From: an uncultured Collinsella sp.
Lineage (GTDB): Bacteria; Actinomycetota; Coriobacteriia; Coriobacteriales; Coriobacteriaceae
Reading direction: 5' to 3'
NCBI GenBank assembly: GCA_958447445.1
Contig: CAUDAE010000002.1
Coordinates: forward strand, 1-64,000
Length of the DNA: 64,000 nucleotides
The notes beneath the pieces are model-generated. The model was not told the DNA's origin. It saw nothing but the letters and a program-made list of their open reading frames with translations, and made no database searches. Below, one piece after another: positions 30,850 through 42,068 of this stretch. Position 1 is the first letter of the stretch. Each line of letters begins with the position of its first letter. Both the position numbers and the translations under genes were made by a program.

Positions 30850-33027
30850 ATGAACCTCCGCTCATCTCTTGCCTGCACCTCGAGCGATATCGCTCGCTGG
30901 GGACTGCGCTCCGTCCTCAAGCGCCAGGGCGGCGTACTCCCCGGCCGCATCGCCATGAAGATCGACCCCGAGTTGCTGAGCGACCTTGCCGGCCTTGTCG
31001 ACCGCAGCGTGGTGATCACCGGCACCAACGGCAAGACCACCACCTCCAACCTCATCGCCGACGCTGTTGCCGCCAGCGGTGCCACCGTGGTATGCAACCG
31101 CGCCGGCAACAACATGGAGCCGGGCGTGGTGGGTGCACTGCTCGAGGCGCGCAGCGGCCTCAAGCGAGCCGGCGGCGGCAAGCGCGTGGGCGTTTTTGAG
31201 TGCGATGAACTTTACACCGTACGCGTTCTGCCCAAGCTCAAGCCGACGTACTTCGTGCTGCTCAACCTGTTCCGTGACCAGCTGGATCGCTATGGCGAGA
31301 TCGACCATACCCAAGACGTCATCGCCCATGCGTTGGAGCTCTCTCCAACGACAACGCTCATCTACAACGCAGACGACCCGCTGTGTGCCGCGATCGCCGC
31401 ACGCGTTCCCAATGCAAGCATCGCCTTTGGCATCGACGGCGCCACCAACACCGAGTCCGACCGTATTAGCGACTCGCGCTTTTGCTCGCAGTGCAACGCC
31501 CCGTTGGAGTACGACTATGTGCAGTATGGTCAACTCGGCGCCTACCATTGCCCCTCGTGCGGTTGGGCACGCCCCGCACTGGTCCGCCGTGTGACGGGCG
31601 TGGAGCTCGGCTGCGACGGCTACGGCTTTGACCTGGTCTTTGGATCTGCGTCCGACGCGGCTGCCGTACACATCGCCACGCGCTACAACGGCCTGTACAT
31701 GGTCTACAACGTTGCCGCTGCATTCTTTGCCGCACATGAGTTAGGCGTGGATACGGCGCACCTGCAGCCCACGCTCGATGCATACGTCCCCGCCGGCGGA
31801 CGCATGGGCCGCTGGGATATCGCCGGCCGCACCGTCGAGGCCAACCTGGCCAAGAATCCCGTAGGCTTCGATCGACAGATCCAGTCCATTAAGACGGCGG
31901 GCGGCAGACTCTGCGCTTTCTTCCTCAACGACAACGACGCCGACGGACACGATGTATCGTGGATCTACGACGTCGACTTTGAGCGCATCGCCGGCACGCC
32001 GGGTCTTGTCGCCTTTGCCGGAGGCACGCGTGCGCACGACATGCAGGTACGCCTCAAGTACGCCGGCATCGATGCCGCGATAATCTCGGACGTCGCCCAG
32101 GCAATTGGCGCCGTGGCAGACGAGGCTGCCGGCGACACTTTCTACGCCGTCGCTAACTACACGGCCTTCCCGCCGCTGGTCAAGGAGCTCGACGGGCTGA
32201 AAGGCGCTGACGCCGACGCTGTTGCCGGGCACGCCGTAGCCCGTGCCGATGGCAACACCATCCCTTCCGCCGTCGCGCCGGTCGAGCTTTCGCGCCCGCT
32301 GCGCATCGTCTACCTGTATCCCGATGCCCTTAACCTCTACGGCGACGGCGGCAATGTTATCGCGCTCGAGCGCCGCTGCGTCTGGCGCGGCATTCCCGTG
32401 CGCGTGGACGAGGTCCGTATGGGCGAAACGCTTGATTTGACCGATGCCGATATCGTCATGATGGGTGGCGGCTCTGACCGCGACCAGCTAGCCGTGGCAC
32501 ACGAGCTGCTCGCTCAAAAAGACAAGGTCGCGGCCTATGTTGAGGACGGCGGCACACTGCTTGCCATCTGTGGCAGCTATCAGCTGCTCGGCCGTTCGTA
32601 CTACATGGGCGACGATCGCATTGAGGGCCTGGGCGTCATTGCCGCCGAAACCGTACGCGGCTCCGACCGCCTGATCGGCAACGTAGCCGTCAAAACCGAT
32701 CTGGCACCTGAGCCCTTTGTGGGATTCGAGAACCACGGTGGCCGCACGCTTTTGGACGCCGAGGCCACGCCGCTCGGAACGTCCGTCGTCACGGGCACCG
32801 GCAACAACGGCGACGATGGCTTTGAGGGTCTCATCTACAAGGGCGTCATCGGCACGTACCTGCACGGACCGGCACTGCCCAAGAACCCCGAACTCGCCGA
32901 CTGGCTGATCGCGCACGCCCTCGAGCGCCGCGGCGATGCGCAGGCCACGGCCCTGCTGCCGCTCAAAACCCTCGACGACACCTACGAGCACGCCGCCCAC
33001 GACGCAGCCATGAAGCTCCTCCCCTAG
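30850..33027 (+). CDS. murT-gatD: MurT-GatD fusion: lipid II isoglutaminyl synthase
   Basis: The 725-residue protein joins two enzymes that are usually separate subunits. Residues 1 to about 465 are MurT: the Mur-ligase ATP site ITGTNGKTTTSN (57-68), NLFRDQLDRYGE, zinc-ribbon pairs Cys212/Cys215 and Cys234/Cys237, and the C-terminal DUF1727 region (AGGRLCAFFLNDNDADG, DVSWIYDVDF). Residues about 483-725 are GatD, a class I glutaminase with Cys574 in AICGSYQLLG and His672 in TYLHGPALPKNPELAD. MurT activates the D-Glu alpha-carboxylate of lipid II and GatD supplies ammonia, giving D-isoglutamine at stem position 2 and tuning lysozyme and antibiotic susceptibility. No frameshift interrupts the junction. 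Confidence 0.92.
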   Translation: MNLRSSLACTSSDIARWGLRSVLKRQGGVLPGRIAMKIDPELLSDLAGLVDRSVVITGTNGKTTTSNLIADAVAASGATVVCNRAGNNMEPGVVGALLEARSGLKRAGGGKRVGVFECDELYTVRVLPKLKPTYFVLLNLFRDQLDRYGEIDHTQDVIAHALELSPTTTLIYNADDPLCAAIAARVPNASIAFGIDGATNTESDRISDSRFCSQCNAPLEYDYVQYGQLGAYHCPSCGWARPALVRRVTGVELGCDGYGFDLVFGSASDAAAVHIATRYNGLYMVYNVAAAFFAAHELGVDTAHLQPTLDAYVPAGGRMGRWDIAGRTVEANLAKNPVGFDRQIQSIKTAGGRLCAFFLNDNDADGHDVSWIYDVDFERIAGTPGLVAFAGGTRAHDMQVRLKYAGIDAAIISDVAQAIGAVADEAAGDTFYAVANYTAFPPLVKELDGLKGADADAVAGHAVARADGNTIPSAVAPVELSRPLRIVYLYPDALNLYGDGGNVIALERRCVWRGIPVRVDEVRMGETLDLTDADIVMMGGGSDRDQLAVAHELLAQKDKVAAYVEDGGTLLAICGSYQLLGRSYYMGDDRIEGLGVIAAETVRGSDRLIGNVAVKTDLAPEPFVGFENHGGRTLLDAEATPLGTSVVTGTGNNGDDGFEGLIYKGVIGTYLHGPALPKNPELADWLIAHALERRGDAQATALLPLKTLDDTYEHAAHDAAMKLLP

Positions 33028-33033
33028 CACCCC

Positions 33034-33068
33034 ACCACCACAAAGGGGACAGGCACCTTTGTGGTGGT
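33034..33068 (+). repeat. REP-like hairpin after murT-gatD
   Basis: 13-bp arms ACCACCACAAAGG/CCTTTGTGGTGGT around a 9-nt loop GGACAGGCA, followed by TT. It may terminate murT-gatD. A close copy (about 31 of 35 identical on the opposite strand) lies at 61331-61365, again downstream of a gene in sense orientation. Confidence 0.75.
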
Positions 33069-33127
33069 TTTCCAGTTTGCCAACGATATACGCGCCGACA
33101 AAAAAGTCTGCTATACTCTTTCCCGCT

Positions 33128-33204
33128 GTCCCCATCGTCTAGCGGCCAAGGACGCCACCCTTTCAAGGTGGATATCGCGGGTTCGAATCCCGCTGGGGGC
33201 ACCA
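33128..33204 (+). tRNA. tRNA-Glu (anticodon UUC), with encoded CCA
   Basis: Acceptor arms GTCCCCA/TGGGGGC pair (with G-U). The anticodon stem CCACC/GGTGG encloses loop CTTTCAA with TTC, and the T-arm is CGGGTTCGAATCCCG. Discriminator A and CCA (33202-33204) are encoded. A promoter-like TATACT lies 17 nt upstream. Confidence 0.95.
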
Positions 33205-33470
33205 TTTGAAACTAGAAGCCCGTTGCCCTCGCGGTGACGGGCTTTTTTGCTATCCATGTGCCGGGATTCGAACCCGGCAGGGTGCGGAGCTGAGGAAACG
33301 CGCAAGCGTTTTCCAGCGCAGCACGCAAGGAGCGGAGCGACGCGGCGAAAGCGGGCGGCGTCAGCCGCACGCGGACATCCCGCTGGGGGCACCACAAAAT
33401 CTGAGAAGCCCGTTACCAATTCGGTAGCGGGCTTTTTGCTACCCATGCGCCGGGATTCGAACCCCGAGGG
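33188..33470 (+). repeat. Tandem duplication of the tRNA-Glu 3' end and its terminator
   Basis: ATCCCGCTGGGGGCACCA, the tRNA 3' end, occurs at 33187-33204 and again at about 33377-33394. Both copies are followed by GAAGCCCGTT...GGGCTTTTTTGCTA and then a CCGGGATTCGAACC block resembling a T-arm on the opposite strand. The unit is about 190 bp. This looks like a decayed att duplication left by an element that once used this tRNA. Confidence 0.6.
33217..33248 (+). terminator. Rho-independent terminator of tRNA-Glu
   Basis: AGCCCGT/ACGGGCT stem followed by TTTTTT, 13 nt after the tRNA. Confidence 0.85.
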
Positions 33471-33498
33471 CATTAAATCACACTGTCGTCCAAGGGCC

Positions 33499-33719
33499 TG
33501 TGGGCAAAAAATAGCAAATATGAGTACTGTTACCAATTTAGTAACAGCGATTTCATGCCATCAGAAGGCGATTCAGACGCCAGGGGTCCTACGGCGGAAG
33601 AATTGCAGGCGTTTATCAGCTATGTACTTGGACATATGTTGCGTAACAACCCATATTTTGTAAATAGATAATGCTACAGGACTTGTGACAGTACTCATAT
33701 TTGACGTTTTTTGTCCACA
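33499..33719. repeat. About 220-bp AT-rich insert bounded by 33-34-bp inverted repeats
   Basis: The left arm (33499-33532) and right arm (33685-33719) are imperfect inverted copies sharing CAAATATGAGTACTGT and a GTGG-CAAAAAA tail, with about 5 mismatches. The 150-bp centre is AT-rich compared with its surroundings and encodes nothing recognisable. The layout is that of a non-autonomous miniature element (MITE-like). Confidence 0.6.
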
Positions 33720-33775
33720 ACCCTTTATACCTAGGCAAGTCGGCGGCAAAACGGGCTTCAAAGCGTCCTTCGCAA

Positions 33776-33809
33776 ACAAAAACCGGGGCCCGCACGATGC
33801 GGACCCCGG
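33776..33809 (-). terminator. Rho-independent terminator of glnN
   Basis: 12-bp stem CCGGGGTCCGCA/TGCGGGCCCCGG (one G-U) on the minus strand, loop TCG, followed by TTTTTG. Confidence 0.85.
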
Positions 33810-33840
33810 CTCAATACCGTGACGATATGTCAGTTACGCT

Positions 33841-35928
<2,088 letters not shown>

Positions 35929-36348
35929 ACGGAACTCCCTTCGTATCGCGTGAGAAGCGGTGTTGATTACTAACGAACGAGTCATAGCTTAGACTCGCCG
36001 TGTTTCCGCGACATTACCGTTATGTTGCTGTCGCGAAACCAATCAATGAGGTTACCCTGTCGAGGCGGCGTTGCCACCCTCAACAGCCAATCAACTGCAT
36101 AAATTGCAGACCTCTCCCCATGGTTTAAGGGTAGTCAATTTGGGATGGAGCTCTATTAACTGGTATTTTGCATCAGATACCAGTCTTTATAGTCCGTGCC
36201 TAGATTAGCCGCTCTGTTATAGAGAAAGCCGATAGCAAGGCATCTTTGATTGGTATCCCCGAATAACGAGTGAAACTCCACCGTGACACAGTGGTGCTGT
36301 AGAATCCTTACAACACATCACACTATTACGTATCTAGAGGAGCACGAT
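35929..36348. other. 420-nt divergent intergenic region, glnN/metF
   Basis: No gene is seen. Near glnN there is a CGCGACA...TGTCGCG inverted repeat (about 36007-36035) and a CCAATCAATGAGG word. Near the middle CTGGTAT...ATACCAG (about 36160-36187) forms another inverted repeat. These may be operators for nitrogen or methionine control. I do not recognise a SAM or cobalamin riboswitch. Confidence 0.4.
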
Positions 36349-37221
36349 ATGCGCGTCGACGAGGTTTTTAAGCAGGCAGCATCCCAGGGCACCGCGCCCG
36401 TTTCGTTTGAGATGGTCCCGCCCAAGGGCGAGCTCACCCTCGACACGGCTCGCGAAGTGGCAGGCAATCTGTGCAAGCTTTCGCCGAGCTTTGTCTCGGT
36501 CACCTGCTCGGCCGGCGGCTCGGGCAACGGTGCCACCACCGCCCCCATCGCGCATATGATTTCGAGCGAATTCGACACGCCCTCGGTGGCACACCTCACC
36601 TGCGTGGGCCGCACCCACGCCGACATCGCCGCCAAGATCGACGAGTATCGCACCGCCGGCGTTGAAAACATTCTGGCCCTGCGTGGCGATCTCCCTGCCG
36701 GCGCGACCGAGGACGACAAGCCCGCCTCCGACTACGCCTACGCCCGCGACCTCATCCCCGAGCTCGTCGACGCCGGCTTTTGCGTGGGCGCCGCAGCCTA
36801 CCCCGAGGGCCACATTGCCTGTGAGGATCTCAACCTCTCGGTCGAGCACCTCAAGCAAAAACAGGACGCCGGCGCGAGCTTCTTTGTGACACAGCTCTTC
36901 TTTGATAACGAGTGCTTCTACCGTTTTCGCGAGCTTGCCGACAAGGCCGGTATCACCGTGCCCATTACCGCGGGCATCATGCCGTTTATGGGCAAGTCGC
37001 AGATCAGCCGCATGGTCTTTATGTGCGGCGCGTCGCTGCCCTCCCCCGTCATCAAGATTCTCGCCAAGTACGAGAACGACCCCGAGAGCCTGCAGGCAGC
37101 CGGTGTAGATTATGCCGCCCGCCAGCTTTGCGACCTCAAGGAGCACGGCGCCGACGGCCTGCACCTGTACACTATGAACCGTCCTGCGATCGCCGCGACC
37201 ATTATGGAGCGCCTGGGGTAA
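36349..37221 (+). CDS. metF: 5,10-methylenetetrahydrofolate reductase
   Basis: The 290-residue flavoprotein produces 5-methyl-THF for methionine synthesis. The TIM barrel shows VSFEMVPPKGE with the catalytic Glu, FVSVTCSAGGSG, HLTCVGRT, NILALRGDLP, GAAAYPEGH, FFVTQLFFDN, and GIMPFMGKSQI. ATG 36349 follows TAGAGGAGCACG; the open frame's 22 upstream codons are excluded. It is the first gene of a three-gene methionine operon and its stop overlaps the next start (TAATG). Confidence 0.94.
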   Translation: MRVDEVFKQAASQGTAPVSFEMVPPKGELTLDTAREVAGNLCKLSPSFVSVTCSAGGSGNGATTAPIAHMISSEFDTPSVAHLTCVGRTHADIAAKIDEYRTAGVENILALRGDLPAGATEDDKPASDYAYARDLIPELVDAGFCVGAAAYPEGHIACEDLNLSVEHLKQKQDAGASFFVTQLFFDNECFYRFRELADKAGITVPITAGIMPFMGKSQISRMVFMCGASLPSPVIKILAKYENDPESLQAAGVDYAARQLCDLKEHGADGLHLYTMNRPAIAATIMERLG

Positions 37222-38009
37222 TGGAAAAACCGCACATCGATACAACCGCTGCCGAAGTGCCGGCCGACCTTGCGTCGCCGGCGCTTTACCGTGTCGATGC
37301 CGCGCACCATCCCCGTGTCGACCGTGCCGAGATGCTGCGGTATCTGGGTTACGGCGGCCAGCAGATCGAGCCCGAACTGTCACGACGTATTGAGCTTGTG
37401 GTCGAGCGTCTGGAACTTGACATTGAGCCCCGTGGCGTGCGCCGCGTGTTTGCCGTCGATGCCACGGGCGTGGACGAACAAAGTGAGCCTTGCATTCGCT
37501 TGGTCGGCACCAACGTTGAGCTGCGAGGTCGCGATATCTATCGACATCTCAAAGACGCTCGCTTTGCCGCACTCATGGCTTGCACCCTCGGCATGGACGC
37601 CGAGCGTCGTCTGCGCACCACGGGAGCTCAGCAGCCCCTCGAGGGAGCCGTGCTCGACGCCGCGTGCTCCGCTTACGTGGAAGCCGCCGTTGAGCAAATG
37701 GACCAACATGTCAAGACGGACGCCGCCGCACACGGACTCGCCGGCAACTGGCGCTTCAGTCCCGGCTATGGCGACTGCCCGCTCTCGGCCCAGCGCTCGA
37801 TCGTGGATGCGCTCAACGCCACGCGGCTCATCGGCCTGACCGTCACGCCCACCAACCTGCTCATGCCCACCAAAAGCGTGACCGCGGTGATCGGCCTGTT
37901 CGACGGCGAAGTCCACGACGCCCAGACCCGCCCCACCTGCAATATCTGCCGCATGCGCAAGAACTGCCGCTTCCGCGCCGCCCACACCACCTGCTATTCC
38001 AGCCATTAG
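37221..38009 (+). CDS. Stand-alone MetH reactivation (AdoMet-binding) domain protein
   Basis: The 262-residue protein corresponds to the C-terminal activation domain that is normally fused to MetH: RYLGYGGQQIEPEL at the N-terminus, RDIYRHLKDARFAALMACTLGM, and the AdoMet-site block RFSPGYGDCPLSAQRSIVDALNA then GLTVTPTNLLMPTKSVTAVIGL. A C-terminal CNICRMRKNCRFR Cys cluster is extra. It should reductively remethylate oxidised cob(II)alamin on MetH using AdoMet. The 852-residue MetH encoded 9 nt downstream lacks this domain, so the two act together. Start overlaps the metF stop. Confidence 0.88.
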   Translation: MEKPHIDTTAAEVPADLASPALYRVDAAHHPRVDRAEMLRYLGYGGQQIEPELSRRIELVVERLELDIEPRGVRRVFAVDATGVDEQSEPCIRLVGTNVELRGRDIYRHLKDARFAALMACTLGMDAERRLRTTGAQQPLEGAVLDAACSAYVEAAVEQMDQHVKTDAAAHGLAGNWRFSPGYGDCPLSAQRSIVDALNATRLIGLTVTPTNLLMPTKSVTAVIGLFDGEVHDAQTRPTCNICRMRKNCRFRAAHTTCYSSH

Positions 38010-38018
38010 GAGCCCTCG

Positions 38019-40577
38019 ATGTTTACTCCGCTTATCACTCATGATTCTGACGGCACTGCATTGGCGGCACCCGTTGATGCCGCACGTCGCAACGGTGCCA
38101 CGTACAAGACGCGCACGATCGACGATCTGCGCATTAAGAACGATCGCCTGCGTGCGGCCATCGAGGGCACGGGGCACTTGCTGTTCGACGGCGGCATGGG
38201 CACCATGCTGCAGGCCGCTGGCATGAAGGCGGGCGCCCTGCCCGAGCTGCTCAACTTTGAGGAGCCCCAGGTTATCACTGATATCCAACGTCAATATGTC
38301 GAGGCCGGCTGCGACGTGATCACCGCCAACACCTTTGGCGCCAACGCCCACAAGCTCGACGGTGCCGCCACCGTGGCAGACGTCTTTGCCGCGGCCGTCG
38401 CCTGTGCCCGCGAGGCCGGCGCCCGCTACGTCGCCGGCGATATCGGCCCCATCGGCGCGCTGCTTCGCCCCTTAGGCACCCTCAGCTTTGACGAGGCCTA
38501 TGGCCTCTTTGCCGAGGAAGTGCGCGCCGGCGTCGACGCGGGCGTGGACCTCTTTATTATCGAAACCATGACCGACCTTGCCGAGATCAAGGCGGCCGTC
38601 CTCGCCTGCCGCGAAAACTCCGACCTGCCCGTCTTTGCCACCATGACCTTCGAGGAAGACGGTCGCACCTTCCTGGGAACGAGTCCCGAGGTGGCCGCCA
38701 TCACGCTCGACGCTATCGGCGCCGACGTTTTGGGCATCAACTGCAGCCAGGGACCGGCCGAGCTACGAGGACTCGCCGCACGTATGCTCACCGTTACCGA
38801 CAAGCCTATTATGGTGCAGGCCAACGCAGGACTGCCCCACGTGGACGACGACGGCAACACCGTCTTTGATATCCAGGCCCCCGAATACGCCGAGGCCGTC
38901 GCCGGCATGATCGCCGACGGCGTGAGCGTCGTGGGCGGCTGCTGCGGCACCACGCCGGCGCACATGGCGGCCTTGCGCACGCTTATCGACAACCACACGC
39001 CCAGCCCGCGCCGCCGCAAGCCCAGTATGTCGGTCACGAGCGCCCAAACGGTCGTGGACCTTCCCTGCGACGGCCACAAGATCGCCGTCATCGGCGAGCG
39101 CATCAACCCCACCGGCAAAAAGCGCCTGCAGCAGGCTCTGCGCGACGGCGACCTGGACTACGTTGTGAGCCAGGGCATCAGCCAGCAGGAACAGGGCGCC
39201 GACATTCTGGACGTCAACGTGGGCCTGCCCGAGATCGACGAGGTCAAGATCATCCAACAGGCGACCGAACAGCTCCAGGGCTCCACGCTGCTGCCGCTGC
39301 AGATCGACTCCACCGACCCCGCAGCCGTCGAGGCCGCCGTGCGCCGCTACGCCGGCAAGCCCATCATCAACTCGGTCAATGGCAAGCAGCAGATCATGGA
39401 TGAGATCTTTCCGCTGGTCGCCCACTACGGCACCAACGTTGTCGGCCTTACGCTCGACGAAGGCGGCATCCCCGATACCGCCGAGGCTCGCTTCGTCATC
39501 GCCGAGCGCATCGTGGCCGAGGCCGCCCGCTACGGCATCGGCCCGGACCGCATCCTCATCGACTGCCTGGTCATGACCGCCTCGACCAATCAACGCCAAG
39601 CCGAGCAGATCCTGCGCGCCATGTCCCTGTGCAAGGAGCGTCTGGGCGTCAAATGCGCGCTCGGCGTGTCGAACATCAGCTTTGGCCTACCTGCCCGCCC
39701 GCTGCTGGGTTCGGTCTTTTTGGCCGCCGCCTTTGGCGCGGGCCTGGACGCCCCCATCATGAACCCGGGTTCCAAGCGCTTTATGGACACCGTCTACAGC
39801 TATCGCGTCCTGAGCGTTGAGGACGAGGGCTCGACCGGATACATCGAGCGCTACGCCGGCTGGACCGATCCGTACAAGATCGCCGCCAACCCGGCAGCGG
39901 CTCAGGCCGCATCGAGTGATGCCGCGCCTGCCGCGGGCACCGCCGGCACCGACGGCAACGACGACCCGATTCGTCGCATGGTCGTCTCGGGCCGCAAAGG
40001 CGAGATCGCTGCCGAGACCGAGCGTCTGCTGGCAGACCACGACGCCATGGACCTCATCAACAACCACTTTATCCCCGCCCTCGACGAGGTGGGCGTCCTC
40101 TTTGACCAGGGCAAGTTCTTCTTGCCGCAGCTTATGGCCTCGGCCGAGGCGGCACGCGTGGGCTTCGACACCATCAAGCGCCTGATGCCCGCCGGCGAGA
40201 TTGCCGACAAGGGCAAGATCTGCGTGGCCACCGTCAAGGGCGACATCCACGATATTGGCAAGAACATCGTCAAGATGCTGCTCGATAACTACGGCTACAC
40301 CGTCTTTGACCTAGGCCGCGACGTCGACCCGCAAGAGGTGCTCAAGACCGTGCAGGAGCGTGACATCAAGCTCGTCGGCCTCTCGGCGCTTATGACTACC
40401 ACCGTCGTGGCCATGGAAGAGACCATCAAGCTGCTTCATGCCGAGGTGCCGGGCGTCAAGATCATCGTAGGCGGCGCCGTACTCACCCCCGAATACGCCA
40501 AGCAGATCGGCGCGGACTACTACGCCAAGGACGCCGCCGAAAGCGCTCGTATCGCCGAAGAGGTCTTTGGGCAGTAA
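38019..40577 (+). CDS. metH: Cobalamin-dependent methionine synthase, without activation domain
   Basis: The 852-residue protein contains the homocysteine domain (about 35-325; zinc Cys308/Cys309 in GGCCGTTPAH and an upstream GINCSQGP Cys), the pterin-binding domain (about 350-620; GERINPTGKKRL, DVNVGLPEIDE), the cap helices (about 660-725), and the B12-binding Rossmann domain (about 730-852) with lower ligand His744 in GDIHDIGKNIV. E. coli MetH has about 1,230 residues; the missing part is supplied by the preceding gene. An Ala/Gly-rich linker of about 25 residues precedes the cap. TTAGGAGCCCTCG precedes the ATG. Confidence 0.94.
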   Translation: MFTPLITHDSDGTALAAPVDAARRNGATYKTRTIDDLRIKNDRLRAAIEGTGHLLFDGGMGTMLQAAGMKAGALPELLNFEEPQVITDIQRQYVEAGCDVITANTFGANAHKLDGAATVADVFAAAVACAREAGARYVAGDIGPIGALLRPLGTLSFDEAYGLFAEEVRAGVDAGVDLFIIETMTDLAEIKAAVLACRENSDLPVFATMTFEEDGRTFLGTSPEVAAITLDAIGADVLGINCSQGPAELRGLAARMLTVTDKPIMVQANAGLPHVDDDGNTVFDIQAPEYAEAVAGMIADGVSVVGGCCGTTPAHMAALRTLIDNHTPSPRRRKPSMSVTSAQTVVDLPCDGHKIAVIGERINPTGKKRLQQALRDGDLDYVVSQGISQQEQGADILDVNVGLPEIDEVKIIQQATEQLQGSTLLPLQIDSTDPAAVEAAVRRYAGKPIINSVNGKQQIMDEIFPLVAHYGTNVVGLTLDEGGIPDTAEARFVIAERIVAEAARYGIGPDRILIDCLVMTASTNQRQAEQILRAMSLCKERLGVKCALGVSNISFGLPARPLLGSVFLAAAFGAGLDAPIMNPGSKRFMDTVYSYRVLSVEDEGSTGYIERYAGWTDPYKIAANPAAAQAASSDAAPAAGTAGTDGNDDPIRRMVVSGRKGEIAAETERLLADHDAMDLINNHFIPALDEVGVLFDQGKFFLPQLMASAEAARVGFDTIKRLMPAGEIADKGKICVATVKGDIHDIGKNIVKMLLDNYGYTVFDLGRDVDPQEVLKTVQERDIKLVGLSALMTTTVVAMEETIKLLHAEVPGVKIIVGGAVLTPEYAKQIGADYYAKDAAESARIAEEVFGQ

Positions 40578-40602
40578 CACAACGGAAACAACCGAACACC
40601 AA

Positions 40603-40640
40603 AACGTGCCGCATGCGCCACTTGGCACGTGCGGCACGTT
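40603..40640 (+). terminator. Hairpin at the end of the methionine operon
   Basis: 11-bp stem AACGTGCCGCA/TGCGGCACGTT, 25 nt after metH. A-rich rather than U-rich sequence follows, so it may be weak and allow read-through into the next gene, which starts 45 nt later. Confidence 0.5.
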
Positions 40641-40685
40641 AAAATAGATAAGACTATGCTCGTTTTGGCAGATAGGAGCGCAAGG

Positions 40686-42050
40686 ATGGCGATCACGCCC
40701 GCAGAAATCGCGGAAACCCGCGGCATGGTTGAGGAGCAGAACCTCGACATCAGGACCATCACCATGGGTGTTTCGCTCATGGGTTGCGGCGACGAGAACC
40801 TCGACCGCATGTGCACGAAGATCTACGACCACGTGACGCACACGGCTGAGCATCTGGTCGAGACCGCCGAGAACCTCGAGCGCGAGTACGGTATCCCCAT
40901 CGTCAACAAGCGCGTTTCCGTCACCCCGGTGGCGCAGATTGCCGCGTGCTGCAAGGATGAGGACCTCACCCCCATCGCGCATGCCCTCGACCGCGCGGCC
41001 GAGACGCTCGGCATCGACTACCTGGGCGGCTTCTCCGCGCTCGTCCAGAAGGGCATCGGCGACGCCGACCGTCGCGTCATCCAGTCCATCCCCCAGGCGC
41101 TCGCCACCACGAGCCGCGTCTGCTCCAGCGTCAACGTCGCCAGCCTGCGCGCCGGTATCAACATGGACGCCGTGCTTATGGCCGCCCAGACCATCATCGA
41201 TGCCGCTAAACTCACGGCCGACCAGGACTCCGTCGGCGCTTCCAAATTTGTCTGCTTTGCCAACATGGTCGAGGACTCCCCGTTTATGGCGGGCGCCGTC
41301 CACGGCGGTGGCGAGGCCGACGCCGTCATCAACGTAGGCGTCTCGGGCCCCGGCGTTATGGCCGCAGCCCTGGAGACGCTGCCCGATTCCGCATCGATGA
41401 TGGAAGTCGCCGAAAAGATCAAGCAGACCGCCTTTAAGATCACCCGTGCCGGCGAGCTCATAAGCCGCGAGGCCGCCCATCGTCTGGGTGTCGAGAAAGG
41501 CATTGTCGACCTGTCGCTGGCTCCCACGCCTGCCATCGGCGACTCCGTCGCGCGCATCCTCGAGATCATCGGCGTGGGCACCTGCGGTGGCCCCGGCACG
41601 ACCTGCGCGCTCGCCATGCTCAACGATGCCGTCAAGAAGGGCGGCGTCATGGCCAGTTCCAGCGTGGGCGGTCTCTCCGGCGCCTTTATCCCCGTGTCCG
41701 AGGACGCCGGCATGATCGCCGCCGTCGAAGCCGGCGCGCTTTCCCTCGAGAAGCTCGAGGCCATGACCTGCGTGTGCTCCGTCGGCCTGGACATGATCGC
41801 CATCCCCGGTGACACCCCGGTCGAGACCATCGCCGGCATCATCGCCGACGAGATGGCCATCGGCGTCATCAACAACAAGACCACGGCCGTGCGCGTGATC
41901 CCTGCCATCGGCAAGGGCGTGGGCGACTGCGTCGAGTATGGCGGCCTGTTTGGCCGTGCGCCCATCATGCCGGTGAACCCCAACGCCGGCACCGTGCTTG
42001 CCCACCGTGGTGGTCGATTCCCGGCGCCGCTGAACTCGCTGAAGAACTAG
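40686..42050 (+). CDS. PFL/UPF0210 (DUF711) family protein
   Basis: The 454-residue soluble protein is homologous over its full length to the UPF0210 family, which has a pyruvate-formate-lyase-like barrel but no glycyl-radical motif. Characteristic blocks are [68 protein letters not shown] and [11 protein letters not shown]. In many bacteria the gene follows a small ACT-domain gene, which is absent here. ATG 40686 follows AGGAGCGCAAGG. Function unknown. The 3' untranslated region contains the structured element at 42069-42200. Confidence 0.85.
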   Translation: MAITPAEIAETRGMVEEQNLDIRTITMGVSLMGCGDENLDRMCTKIYDHVTHTAEHLVETAENLEREYGIPIVNKRVSVTPVAQIAACCKDEDLTPIAHALDRAAETLGIDYLGGFSALVQKGIGDADRRVIQSIPQALATTSRVCSSVNVASLRAGINMDAVLMAAQTIIDAAKLTADQDSVGASKFVCFANMVEDSPFMAGAVHGGGEADAVINVGVSGPGVMAAALETLPDSASMMEVAEKIKQTAFKITRAGELISREAAHRLGVEKGIVDLSLAPTPAIGDSVARILEIIGVGTCGGPGTTCALAMLNDAVKKGGVMASSSVGGLSGAFIPVSEDAGMIAAVEAGALSLEKLEAMTCVCSVGLDMIAIPGDTPVETIAGIIADEMAIGVINNKTTAVRVIPAIGKGVGDCVEYGGLFGRAPIMPVNPNAGTVLAHRGGRFPAPLNSLKN

Positions 42051-42068
42051 CTGAGGGGGACTGGCGAG

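Noticed and set aside
33247..33557. Plus-strand frames downstream of tRNA-Glu
   Set aside because: They translate tRNA-like repeats and terminators; no coding signal or ribosome site.
35929..36348. Possible glutamine, SAM or cobalamin riboswitch upstream of glnN/metF
   Set aside because: Short inverted repeats are present, but none of the conserved riboswitch core motifs could be recognised.
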